Source: Actinomadura mexicana
Lineage (GTDB): Bacteria > Actinomycetota > Actinomycetes > Streptosporangiales > Streptosporangiaceae
Assembly (NCBI RefSeq): GCF_900188105.1
Contig: NZ_FZNP01000001.1
Coordinates: 1-64,000 of the forward strand
Length of the DNA stretch: 64,000 bases
Reading direction: 5' to 3'
Of this stretch, positions 56,739 to 64,000 are shown in pieces (the stretch's first letter is position 1; every line of letters starts with the position of its first letter). The notes under the pieces were generated by a model. That model searched no databases. It worked only from the letters and a program-made list of their open reading frames with translations, and was not told the DNA's origin. A program made the translations under genes and the position numbers.

Positions 56739-59360
56739 ATGCGCTCGACTGACATCCGTTCGACCTTCCTGGGCTTCTTCCAGGAGCGCGACCACCGCGT
56801 CGTGCCGTCCAGCCCGCTGATCCCGTCCGATCCCACGCTGCTGCTGGCGAACGCGGGCATGAACCAGTTCAAGCCGTACTTCCTCGGCGAGACCACGCCC
56901 GACCACCCCCGCGCGGTGTCGGTGCAGAAGTGCGCGCGTACGTCCGACATAGAGAACGTGGGCCGCACCACGCGGCACACCACGTTCTTCGAGATGCTCG
57001 GCAACTTCTCCTTCGGCGACTACTTCAAGGCGGAGGCGATCTCCTGGGCGTGGGAGCTCCTCACCCGCCACTACGACCTCGACCCGCGCCGCCTCTGGGT
57101 CACCGTGTACCTGGACGACGACGAGGCCGTCCGGCTGTGGCGGCGCGTGGGTGTCCCCTCTGAGCGGATCCAGCGGCTCGGCATGGAGGACAACTACTGG
57201 TCGATGGGCATCCCCGGCCCCTGCGGACCGTCCTCCGAGCTGCACTACGACAGGGGGCCGTCCTTCGGACGTGAAGGCGGGCCCGCAGTGGACGGCGAGC
57301 GGTACCAGGAACTGTGGAACCTGGTCTTCATGCAGAACCTCCGTGGGGAGGGCTCCGGCAAGGACGGATACCCGATCCTCGGCGAACTCCCCGCACGGAA
57401 CATCGACACGGGGCTCGGTCTCGACCGTCTCGCGGCGGTGCTGCAGGGCGTGGACACGGTGTGCGAGACGGACCTGCTCGCGCCGACGTTCCGCCTCGTC
57501 CAGGAGATGGCGGGCCGCATCTACCCGGGACGCGACGGCAGCGAGGACTCCACGTCCTTCCGCGTCGTCGCTGAGCACTCCCGCTCGGTCGCGTTCCTCA
57601 TCGCGGACGGCGTCATGCCCGCCCGCGACGGCCGCGGCTACGTCCTGCGCCGCCTGATGCGCCGCGCGATCCGGCACGCGCGCAGGCTCGGCATCGACGG
57701 CCCGGCCCTGCCCGCGCTGGCCTCCAGCGTCGTCGGAACCCTCGGCGAGACCTGGCCGGAGCTGTCCCGGCGCTCCGAGCTCATCGAGCAGGTCGTCACG
57801 GCCGAGGAAGAGGCGTTCGAGCGGACGCTGCGCCACGGCTCCCAGATCCTCGACGCGGCGATCGGCCGCGCCACGACCGCCATCTCCGGGCGGACGGCGT
57901 TCGAGCTGCACGACACCTACGGCTTCCCGATCGACCTGACCGTCGACGCGGCGCGGTCGGCCGGCCTCACCGTCGACGAGGACGCGTTCGCCGATCTCCT
58001 CGAAGAGCAGCGCCGACAGGCGCACCATGCCGGCCGGGGCCGCAAGGGCAGCGCGGTCGCGCGGCAGGACCTCTACCGCCGCGTCGCCGCGGCGCACGGC
58101 CTCACCGACTTCGTCGGCTACTCCTGCGAAACAGCCGAAACACGGATCGGGGCCCTCCTCGGCCCGGACGGCCAGGTGCCCGCCGCGACCGAGGGCGACG
58201 AACTGGAGGTGACCCTGACCCGCAGCCCGTTCTACGCGGAGTCAGGCGGCCAGGTCGGCGACACGGGCACGATCCGCACGTCCGGCGCGACCCTCGACGT
58301 CGTCGACACCCGGCCCGGACTGGACGGCCTGCACGTCCACACCGTCCGCATCGTGGACGGGGAGGTCCGTCCCGGCGACGAGGCCGAGGCGATCGTGGAC
58401 GCGGACCGCCGCGCGGCCACCGCCCGCTCGCACAGCGCCACCCACGTCCTGCACGCGATGCTGCGCCGCACCCTCGGCGACCACGCGGCGCAGCAGGGCT
58501 CCCGCGTGGAGCCCGGACGGCTGCGCTTCGACTTCGCGCACTTCTCCCCCGTCGACACGGGCCTCGTCCAGACCCTCGTCAACGACTACCTCCTCGACGA
58601 CCCCGAGGTGCGCGTCTGGGAGGCGACCCGGACGGAGGCGGAGCGCGCGGGCGCGACCGCGCTGTTCGGCGAGCGGTACGGCGCCGACGTCCGCATCGTG
58701 GACATCGGGGACGCCTCCCGCGAACTCTGCGGCGGCACCCACGTCGGCCACGGCTCGCAGGCGGGCCCCGTCCACATCGTCGGCGAGTCGTCCATCGGCA
58801 CCGGCCTGCGCCGGATCGAGGCCCTCACCGGCGCCGACGCCCTCCGCCACCACGACCGCGCCGCGTCGCTGCTGGAGGAGCTCGCGGTGCTGAACGTCCG
58901 TCCCGACCAGGCCCCGGACCGCCTCCGGCAACGCCTCGAAACACTCGCGGAGACCCAGCGGCAACTGGCGTCGCTCCGCCTGGCGCGCCTGGACGCGGAG
59001 GCCGACCGCCTCGGCTCCCTCGCCGAACCGACTCCGGGCGGACGGCTGGTCGCGCGGGTGGTCGACGACGTGACCGGCGCGGACCTGCGGGCGCTGGCCT
59101 CGAAGGTCCTGTCCCGCGGCGCGGACGTGGTCGTCCTCGGCACGGCCGCGGACGGCAAGGCGATGCTGGTGTCGGCGGTCGGCCCGCGTCCGGCGGGCGC
59201 CGGCGTCCAGGCCCGCGACCTGCTCACCGGCGCGGCACGCGAGGTGGGCGGCGGCGCCGGCGGCAAGGGCCCGGTCGCGAGCGCGGGCGGCCGCCGGCCC
59301 GAGAACCTGGAGCGGGCGGTCGCGGTGGCGGCGCGCACCGTCCGCGACCTTCCGGCCTGA
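56739..59360 (+). CDS. alaS: Alanyl-tRNA synthetase (stand-alone, probably second type)
   Basis: An 873-aa class II synthetase that charges tRNA-Ala. The N-terminal aminoacylation domain has motif 2-like RTTRHTTFFEMLGNFSFGDY. The editing domain is intact, with HSATH (565-569) and CGGTH (664-668) for zinc. The C-Ala region follows. It is alone here, whereas the housekeeping alaS of actinobacteria normally lies near rpsD, ruvX and mltG. The block LANAGMNQFKPYFLGETTP and CARTSDIENVG differ from the canonical actinobacterial sequence as I recall it, resembling the second AlaRS of Streptomyces. A strong terminator follows. Confidence 0.92.
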   Translation: MRSTDIRSTFLGFFQERDHRVVPSSPLIPSDPTLLLANAGMNQFKPYFLGETTPDHPRAVSVQKCARTSDIENVGRTTRHTTFFEMLGNFSFGDYFKAEAISWAWELLTRHYDLDPRRLWVTVYLDDDEAVRLWRRVGVPSERIQRLGMEDNYWSMGIPGPCGPSSELHYDRGPSFGREGGPAVDGERYQELWNLVFMQNLRGEGSGKDGYPILGELPARNIDTGLGLDRLAAVLQGVDTVCETDLLAPTFRLVQEMAGRIYPGRDGSEDSTSFRVVAEHSRSVAFLIADGVMPARDGRGYVLRRLMRRAIRHARRLGIDGPALPALASSVVGTLGETWPELSRRSELIEQVVTAEEEAFERTLRHGSQILDAAIGRATTAISGRTAFELHDTYGFPIDLTVDAARSAGLTVDEDAFADLLEEQRRQAHHAGRGRKGSAVARQDLYRRVAAAHGLTDFVGYSCETAETRIGALLGPDGQVPAATEGDELEVTLTRSPFYAESGGQVGDTGTIRTSGATLDVVDTRPGLDGLHVHTVRIVDGEVRPGDEAEAIVDADRRAATARSHSATHVLHAMLRRTLGDHAAQQGSRVEPGRLRFDFAHFSPVDTGLVQTLVNDYLLDDPEVRVWEATRTEAERAGATALFGERYGADVRIVDIGDASRELCGGTHVGHGSQAGPVHIVGESSIGTGLRRIEALTGADALRHHDRAASLLEELAVLNVRPDQAPDRLRQRLETLAETQRQLASLRLARLDAEADRLGSLAEPTPGGRLVARVVDDVTGADLRALASKVLSRGADVVVLGTAADGKAMLVSAVGPRPAGAGVQARDLLTGAAREVGGGAGGKGPVASAGGRRPENLERAVAVAARTVRDLPA

Positions 59361-59368
59361 CCCGCCGC

Positions 59369-59399
59369 GTCCCCTCCCTCCCCGTCGCAGGGAGGGGAC
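59369..59399 (+). terminator. Terminator of alaS
   Basis: GTCCCCTCCCT (59369-59379) pairs perfectly with AGGGAGGGGAC (59389-59399). It starts 9 bp after the alaS stop codon. Confidence 0.85.
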
Positions 59400-59406
59400 A
59401 CCTCGG

Positions 59407-60226
59407 TCACCCGTTCGGCAGGATCACCGCACGCCCGTCGACCTCGCCCGCGTGCAGCCGCTCGTACGCCCGCGGCGCCTCGCCGATCCCGCACGTCTCC
59501 ACATGGACCTCGACCGCGCCCGTCCGCGCCAGCTCCAGCACATCGCCCAGCTCCGAGCGGCTCCCCCAGTACGGCGCCCGCACCGCCGCGTCGCAGGCGA
59601 TCATCCCGAAGCCGACCTTCGCACCCCCCGCGCCGATGCCCACCAGCACCACCTCCGCCTCCGCCTCCGTCCCGCAACGGCCGTCGCCAGCTCCACGGCC
59701 TGCACCACGCCCACGAACACCGCCCGCGCCCCCGGTCAGCTCCCGCACCCGGGCCGCCGCGCGCCCGTCCGAGACCAGCGTGACCTGCGCCCCGACCCGC
59801 CGGGCCAGCTCCAGCTTCACCGCGCGATCACCATCGCCGCGCTCAGCGCCCGCAGCAGCTGCACCGCCACATGCCCGAGCCCGCCCGTCCCGATCACCAC
59901 GGCCGCGCTTCCCGGCACCAACCGGGGCAGCGCCCCCTTGATCGCGTGGTACGGCGTCAGCCCGCGTCCGTCAGGGGGACGCTCGCGACCGGATCGAGCC
60001 CCCCGAGCGGCACCAGATGGCGCGGACCGTCCACCAGCAGATACTCGGCGATCGCGCCGGGAGCCCCAGCCCCGGCGGCTTGGTCCGCAGCTCCCCCGCT
60101 CGCGTGCAATAGTTCTCCTCGCCCTGGGCGCACATGGAGCACATCCCGCACCCCCACGAGCAGAACCTGCCCGGGCCCCGGCTCGGACTCCGGCGCCTTC
60201 GCGATCTCCCGGTACTGCAATGCCTT
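59407..60226 (-). pseudogene. Zinc-dependent alcohol dehydrogenase remnant
   Basis: Pieces of an NAD(P)-dependent, zinc-containing alcohol dehydrogenase are spread over all three minus-strand frames. In order they are KALQYREIAKAPESEPGPGQ (60226 downward), CGMCSMCAQGEENYC (structural-zinc cysteines), PGAIAEYLLVDGPRHLVPLG, TPYHAIKG and GTGGLGHVAVQLLRAL, and finally AVRAPYWGSRSEL to GRAVILPNG at 59407. The start codon is lost. About 70 codons with the catalytic-zinc ligands (the CHSD and GHE region) are missing after GQVLL, and there are several frameshifts plus a second damaged stretch. It is not functional. Confidence 0.9.
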
Positions 60227-60315
60227 CCTGCCTCCCCCTGGCAACGTCTCAGAGGGTCGACACCCGATGGCATGACAAAGCCCCGCTTCCCAGGAGGAAG
60301 CGGGGCTCGATCAAG

Positions 60316-60389
60316 TCGGGCTGGCGGGATTTGAACCCACGGCCCCCGGCACCCAAAGCCGGTGCGCTACCAAACTGCGCCACAGCCCG
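60316..60389 (-). tRNA. tRNA-Pro (TGG anticodon)
   Basis: A 74-nt cloverleaf on the minus strand. Acceptor CGGGCTG/CAGCCCG has the C1-G72 pair and discriminator A73 typical of bacterial tRNA-Pro. The anticodon stem CCGGC/GCCGG closes the loop TTTGGGT, anticodon TGG. The T-arm contains GGTTCAAATCC. CCA is not encoded. Confidence 0.97.
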
Positions 60390-60535
60390 TCCGCCGCCCA
60401 CCGGCGGCGACGCGAGCAGTCTAATGCCGATCAGGGCCGCCCGCCCCGTCCATTACGCCGAGAGCACGAGCACCCGCGAAACCCTGTACCCTACGGATGG
60501 TGATCGACGGCCCTCCAGGGCCGCCCCCTCACCCC

Positions 60536-60606
60536 GCGGGCGTAGCTCAATGGTAGAGCCCCAGTCTTCCAAACTGGCTACGCGGGTTCGATTCCCGTCG
60601 CCCGCT
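60536..60606 (+). tRNA. tRNA-Gly (TCC anticodon)
   Basis: A 71-nt cloverleaf. Acceptor GCGGGCG/CGCCCGC, discriminator T, D-arm TAGCTCAATGGTAGAG, anticodon stem CCAGT/ACTGG with loop CTTCCAA (anticodon TCC), and T-arm GGTTCGATTCC. CCA is not encoded. A rho-independent terminator follows 35 bp downstream. Confidence 0.97.
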
Positions 60607-60641
60607 CTCTCATTTCCTCAGGCCAGGCGGCATGTTTAAAT

Positions 60642-60668
60642 AATCTTGGAGCGACTCCAAGATTTTCT
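60642..60668 (+). terminator. Rho-independent terminator of tRNA-Gly
   Basis: AATCTTGGAG (60642-60651) pairs perfectly with CTCCAAGATT (60655-60664), loop CGA, followed by a short T-run into TTTTCT. This AT-rich classical terminator is unusual for the window and fits the end of the tRNA-Gly transcript. Confidence 0.82.
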
Positions 60669-60688
60669 ATCACTGGTTCTATCACTGG
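60665..60688. repeat. 12-bp tandem direct repeat
   Basis: TTCTATCACTGG occurs twice without a gap (60665-60676 and 60677-60688), directly after the tRNA-Gly terminator. The spot borders the decayed insertion-sequence region and could be a recombination scar. From here to 60879 I see no supported gene. Confidence 0.6.
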
Positions 60689-60879
60689 GCCGGTACGTGA
60701 TCATGATGGATCTCAGGCGACCGAGCGGCACCTGGAGCCACTTCCGCCTCCCGCACTTGAACTGTGCAACCTCCGGCCAACCACCTTCACGCCCCTCACC
60801 CGCGGTGGGAGGGCCACGGCAGAAGACGCCCTCGGAGCCCGGTCCACCTCGGACCCTCTCTGCCAGACTCCTGTGAGAC

Positions 60880-61284
60880 ATGGGACGAACGAGTCTCAAG
60901 CCGATCTACACGGCCTCGAACCAGGAAGTGGCCGAGGAACGGTTCCTGGAGTTCCAGGAGGCATGGGGCGGGAAGTATCCGGCGATCATCAAGCTCTGGT
61001 CGGACGCCTGGGCCGAGTTCGTGCCCTTCCTCCGCTTCGACGTGGAGATCCGCAAGGTCGTCTCCAGCACGAACGCGATCGAGAGCGTGAACGCACGGAT
61101 ACGCAAGGCCGCCCGCGCTCGTGGGCACTTCCCGAACGAGGCCAAGCGATGAAGTGTATCTACTGGCGCTGATGTCCCTGGACCCCACCGGCAAGGGCCG
61201 CAAGCGATGGACCATGCGCTGGAAGGCGCCTCTCAACGCCTTCCAGATCGAGTCCGAAGGCCGACTCACCCCGACCGCCAACTG
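60880..61284 (+). pseudogene. IS256-family transposase, C-terminal fragment with frameshift
   Basis: The last third of a mutator-type (IS256) DDE transposase. The fragment KVVSSTNAIESVNARIRKAA, with the conserved late glutamate region and NEAKR, is in frame from 60880 to 61152. After a frameshift near 61150 the family's end (YLALMSLDPTGKGRKRW and the closing LTPTAN) continues in another frame to 61284. The N-terminal part and most catalytic residues are absent. CAGCCGTTAACTTGACAC at about 61305-61322 looks like the element's right terminal repeat. Confidence 0.88.
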
Positions 61285-61303
61285 AACACCTCAACAACCA
61301 CGA

Positions 61304-61522
61304 TCAGCCGTTAACTTGACACACCTGGGACCGGTAGCCGTTGCGGCGGTTGACCCGCTCGTCCGAGCGCTGCCGGTAGTCGGCGCCGGAGACCGCGTCG
61401 GCCTCCGCGCTCATGAGCGCCTCGGCCATCGTCTTGACCATCGACCGCAACACATCGGGCTCACACGCCCCGATCTGCCCGGCCAGCCAGCCCGCAGGGT
61501 CCACACCGTTGTCCACGGCCAT
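61304..61522 (-). pseudogene. IS256-family transposase, N-terminal fragment
   Basis: The first 68 or so residues of an IS256-type transposase (MAVDNGVDPAGWLAGQIGA to ERVNRRNGYRSQV) on the minus strand, with its own AAGGAGAGGAACGCG ribosome site before ATG 61522. Homology stops near 61325, where the frame runs into the terminal repeat of the oppositely oriented C-terminal fragment and ends. The two fragments are thus joined right end to coding region, the result of nested insertion or deletion. Confidence 0.88.
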
Positions 61523-61644
61523 CGCGTTCCTCTCCTTCTGATCTTGGTCGATTCGAAGGATCACGCGATGGCCGTCTCACGTCACGACGCCACGCCCTCT
61601 GACCAGGTCAAACTCATACACCACTTGCGTGGACGCAACCACCC

Positions 61645-61848
61645 TTGGATGCCTTCGTCGAACGCATGCGGCTGATCCACGACTACCGCCACTTCCCGTT
61701 CCGCGACCCCGACCTGCCGACCGAGCTGCTACCGGCCGGCTGGCTCGGGCGCGACGACGCGCACGAGCTGTTCCTGGAGCCGTACCACCTGCTGAAGCAG
61801 CGTGCGGAGGAGCAGTTCGAGCGCCTCTGGGAAGAGGTGGGCAGCTGA
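61645..61848 (+). pseudogene. PaaX-type regulator, C-terminal fragment
   Basis: About 67 codons matching the C-terminal domain of PaaX-family repressors: RMRLIHDYRHFPFRDPDLP followed by TELLPAGWLGRDDAHELF and EPYHLLKQRAEEQFERL. Full proteins are about 280-300 aa with an N-terminal winged helix, all missing here. Homology starts at a TTG next to the IS256 fragment, with no ribosome site, so the gene was cut by the insertion. PaaX represses phenylacetate catabolism genes and is released by phenylacetyl-CoA. Its loss could leave neighbouring genes derepressed. Confidence 0.82.
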
Positions 61849-61974
61849 CCGTCCAGGTTGTTTGCCGAGGCCGAGGAACTCTAGACGGCACTCTTCCGCT
61901 TCCATGGGGGATTTGATACAACTGCCTCACGAACGTGGTGAATATGAGTCACGAATCCTCGAGGAGGCGTGCCC

Positions 61975-63234
61975 ATGGAGGCGCGAAGAAGACGCTGGAC
62001 GCTGGGACTGTCGCTGGCTCTGGGAGCAGCCCTCGTCGCCGGGTGCGGAGCGCAGCCTCCGGGGTCCGGCCAGGATGGGAACACCATCAAGATCGGGGTC
62101 CTGACGGGCCTGACCGGTGACTACGGCCCCTGGGGCGAAGCGGGCCTGGAGGCGACCCGGATCGCGGCCGACGAGATCAACGAAGCCGGCGGCATCGCGG
62201 GCCGCAAGGTCTCCCTCGTCGTGGCCGACAACGGCTCCTCGGTCGAGGGCTCCGTCTCGGGCTGGAAGAAGCTCGTCGAACTCGACAAGGTGGTCGCCGT
62301 CCTGGGCATGGAGAGCGACGGCGCGGTCGCTCTGCTCGATGAGTCGGCGGCATCCCGGGTTCCCGTCATGTGTCCCGCCTGCGGCACTCCGACACTCGAT
62401 ACCAAGGGCGGCGACTACGTGTGGCGGCTCACCAGCGGCGACTCCGATCTGGGAGTGGCGTTGGCGCAGGTGGCCCTCAAGAAGACCGACCGGATCGCCG
62501 CGCTGACCCAACGGGGTCTGGAGGCCACCGAGTCGATCTCCAACGTGTTCATCAAGGCGTTCGAGCGCGGGGGCGGGGACGTGATCTCCGACACCCGGTT
62601 CCTCGGCGATGCGAACTCGTTCTCAGGGGACCTCGAGACCGCCTTCGCGGACTCGGACACGGTGTTGGTCTCCTCAGGGCTGGAGCCCGGCACGCGGCTG
62701 CTGAGGGAGTGGGAGCGGCGTGGTCATGAAGGCACGCTGTTCATGATTCCCGAACTCATCACGGACAAGACGCTGAAGATCGGCGGCGGCAAGCTGCAGG
62801 GGCACGCGTTCGGCGTGAGTCCGGCTTACAAGTCGGACAGCCCGGCCTACCAAACGTTCGCCAAGAAGTACAAGGCCCGTGTCGACAAGGAGCCGTCACC
62901 CGCGCTCTACGAGCCAAACTACTACGACCAGCTGATCATCACGGCACTCGCCGCCGTCGCGGCGGACCGGGCCGGGAGCGAGGTGACCGGACAGGAGATC
63001 CGCAACCACCTCGCCCAGGTGGCCAACGCTCCGGGCGTCGCCGTACACGGCTTCATGGAAGGCCTCGCCGCTCTCAAGGCGGGGAAGGACGTCGACTACG
63101 TGGGCGCCTCCGGTCCCGTCGACTTCAACGACCACGGAGGCGTGGTCAGCATCTTCTCGGAACTGGTCGCCAGCCCAGGAGGCTGGAAGCAGGGGCAATT
63201 CATCGAGCTGAACCCCGCGCTGCGAGACGAGTGA
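61975..63234 (+). CDS. HAAT-family ABC transporter substrate-binding lipoprotein
   Basis: A 419-aa solute-binding protein of the branched-chain amino acid/amide (LivJ-like) type. Start ATG 61975 has GAGGAGG 7 nt upstream. A lipoprotein signal ends in the lipobox LVAGC with C24. IKIGVLTGLTGDYGPWGEA opens the Peripla_BP_6 domain. Several hydrophobic ligands, including aromatic acids, are used by this family. The neighbouring paaX remnant makes an aromatic substrate plausible, but the sequence does not settle it. The permease gene starts 3 bp after its stop, so this is the first gene of an operon. Confidence 0.93.
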   Translation: MEARRRRWTLGLSLALGAALVAGCGAQPPGSGQDGNTIKIGVLTGLTGDYGPWGEAGLEATRIAADEINEAGGIAGRKVSLVVADNGSSVEGSVSGWKKLVELDKVVAVLGMESDGAVALLDESAASRVPVMCPACGTPTLDTKGGDYVWRLTSGDSDLGVALAQVALKKTDRIAALTQRGLEATESISNVFIKAFERGGGDVISDTRFLGDANSFSGDLETAFADSDTVLVSSGLEPGTRLLREWERRGHEGTLFMIPELITDKTLKIGGGKLQGHAFGVSPAYKSDSPAYQTFAKKYKARVDKEPSPALYEPNYYDQLIITALAAVAADRAGSEVTGQEIRNHLAQVANAPGVAVHGFMEGLAALKAGKDVDYVGASGPVDFNDHGGVVSIFSELVASPGGWKQGQFIELNPALRDE

Positions 63235-63237
63235 GCC

Positions 63238-64000
63238 ATGGTCCTTCAGATGATCGTTTTTGGCGTCCTGTCCGGCACCATCCTGGCGCTGGGTACCGTC
63301 GGCTTCGCCATGGTCCGCCAGACCCAAGGCTTTCTTAACATCGCTCACGGACAGTTCTTGGCCCTTGGCGCTTACCTCGGACTTGAGTTTACCACAGCGT
63401 GGAATCTCAACATCTGGGTGTCAGGTGTCCTCGCGCTGCTGATCGTCGGTCTTGTCGGCCTGCTGCTGGCGTGGGTCGTCTTCCTTCCAGTGCGCAAGCA
63501 GACGGGTCTCGTCTCACTGTTCACGTCAGTGGGTCTCGCCTACGCCTTGTACGCTCTGATGAGGATCGTCTTCGACCCGAGCGTGCAGCTGTACTCGGTG
63601 GACTTCGGCGCGTCGCTCTCGATCGGATCCGCCTCCATCGCCGCCGGTGAACTGGTGGTGCTCGGCGTCGCGGCCTTCAGCGTGGTGGCCCTGCATCTGT
63701 TCCTGACCTACACCCGGCTGGGACAGGCGATCCGGGCGGTCGCCAGCAACCCGAGCCTGGCCAGCCTCCGCGGTGTCTCCGAGCGTGTCGTCGTCAGCAG
63801 CATCTGGTTCGTCTCGAGCGCCCTGGCGGGCCTGGCGGGTGTGCTGCTCGGCGTGGTCGGCTCCGTGCATTCCGAGATCGGTTGGGCGCACATCCTGGCG
63901 ATCCTCGCGGTGGCCGTTCTCGGAGGCGTGGGGAGCATCTACGGCGTGATCGCCGCGGGTCTGCTGCTCGGGCTCGTCACGGAGCTCAGCGCTCTGGTGA
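63238..64000 (+). CDS. LivH-like branched-chain amino acid ABC permease (runs off the window)
   Basis: The first 254 codons of an inner-membrane permease; the frame is open at the window end. It starts at ATG 63238 (MVLQMIVFGVLSGTILALG), 3 bp after the binding-protein gene. FAMVRQTQGFLNIAHGQF is the LivH signature and AIRAVASNPSLASLRGVS the ATPase-contact loop. About seven helices are visible. A second permease (livM) and two ATPases (livG, livF) are expected downstream. Confidence 0.93.
   Translation, partial: MVLQMIVFGVLSGTILALGTVGFAMVRQTQGFLNIAHGQFLALGAYLGLEFTTAWNLNIWVSGVLALLIVGLVGLLLAWVVFLPVRKQTGLVSLFTSVGLAYALYALMRIVFDPSVQLYSVDFGASLSIGSASIAAGELVVLGVAAFSVVALHLFLTYTRLGQAIRAVASNPSLASLRGVSERVVVSSIWFVSSALAGLAGVLLGVVGSVHSEIGWAHILAILAVAVLGGVGSIYGVIAAGLLLGLVTELSALV

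Noticed and set aside
60636..60899. Small gene on the minus strand between tRNA-Gly and the IS fragments
   Set aside because: The frame has no ribosome site, crosses the tRNA terminator and the tandem repeat, and matches no family I recognise.
60536..61848. Complete integrative element or prophage at tRNA-Gly
   Set aside because: There is no integrase, excisionase or replication gene, only transposase fragments, and no repeated tRNA 3' end in the window.

Overview
The window is chromosomal DNA of a high-GC, filamentous-type actinomycete. The gene order valS, folC, ndk, mreBCD, mrdA, rodA, two radical-SAM genes, rne, rplU, rpmA, obgE, proB, proA, nadD, rsfS is the conserved actinobacterial core cluster. 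Complete mreBCD, GTG/TTG starts, Tat and Sec secretion signals and a GTGPxAM-repeat protein point to the Streptosporangiales, probably a Thermomonosporaceae (Actinomadura-like) strain. That placement is inferred from gene content, not from a marker-gene tree.

1-4.1 kb holds a DUF1360 protein, a Vms1/baeRF-like peptidyl-tRNA hydrolase homologue, two identical tRNA-Ala(GGC) genes around a small secreted protein, then a histidine phosphatase and rsfS. 4.2-9.1 kb holds nadD and three accessory genes: phenylacetate-CoA ligase, an M48-type protease and a Tat-exported metallophosphoesterase. 9.2-36.1 kb is the core cluster, almost entirely on the minus strand: proline synthesis (proB, proA), ribosome assembly (obgE, rpmA, rplU), RNA decay (rne), cell elongation (rodA, mrdA, mreD, mreC, mreB), nucleotide balance (ndk), folate polyglutamylation (folC) and valS. 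A divergent FolC-like Mur ligase and a membrane-anchored GTGPxAM-repeat protein sit between folC and valS.

36.4-51.7 kb holds two NarL-type two-component systems, an SGNH hydrolase with a divergent TetR regulator and a palindromic operator, the protein quality-control block clpX-clpP2-clpP1-tig, a DMT-family transporter, tex, and a MarR/cupin divergent pair with two tandem palindromes. 51.9-59.4 kb is accessory: a modular secreted chitinase (CBM2-FnIII-GH18) behind a 19-bp palindrome, a translationally coupled alpha/beta hydrolase and HAD phosphatase, a YceI/HxlR divergent pair, and a stand-alone alanyl-tRNA synthetase that looks like the second AlaRS type of actinomycetes.

59.4-61.9 kb is a decayed stretch: an alcohol dehydrogenase pseudogene with an internal deletion, tRNA-Pro and tRNA-Gly, two fused fragments of IS256-type transposases, and the last quarter of a PaaX-type repressor. 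The window closes with the first two genes of a branched-chain-amino-acid-type (HAAT) ABC uptake operon; the permease runs off the end.

I found no CRISPR array, prophage, integrase, defence island or biosynthetic cluster. The most unusual items are the FolC paralogue with its overlapping repeat-protein neighbour, the stand-alone AlaRS, the 19-bp tandem repeats that run into the clpX stop codon, and several clear but unassigned operator palindromes.
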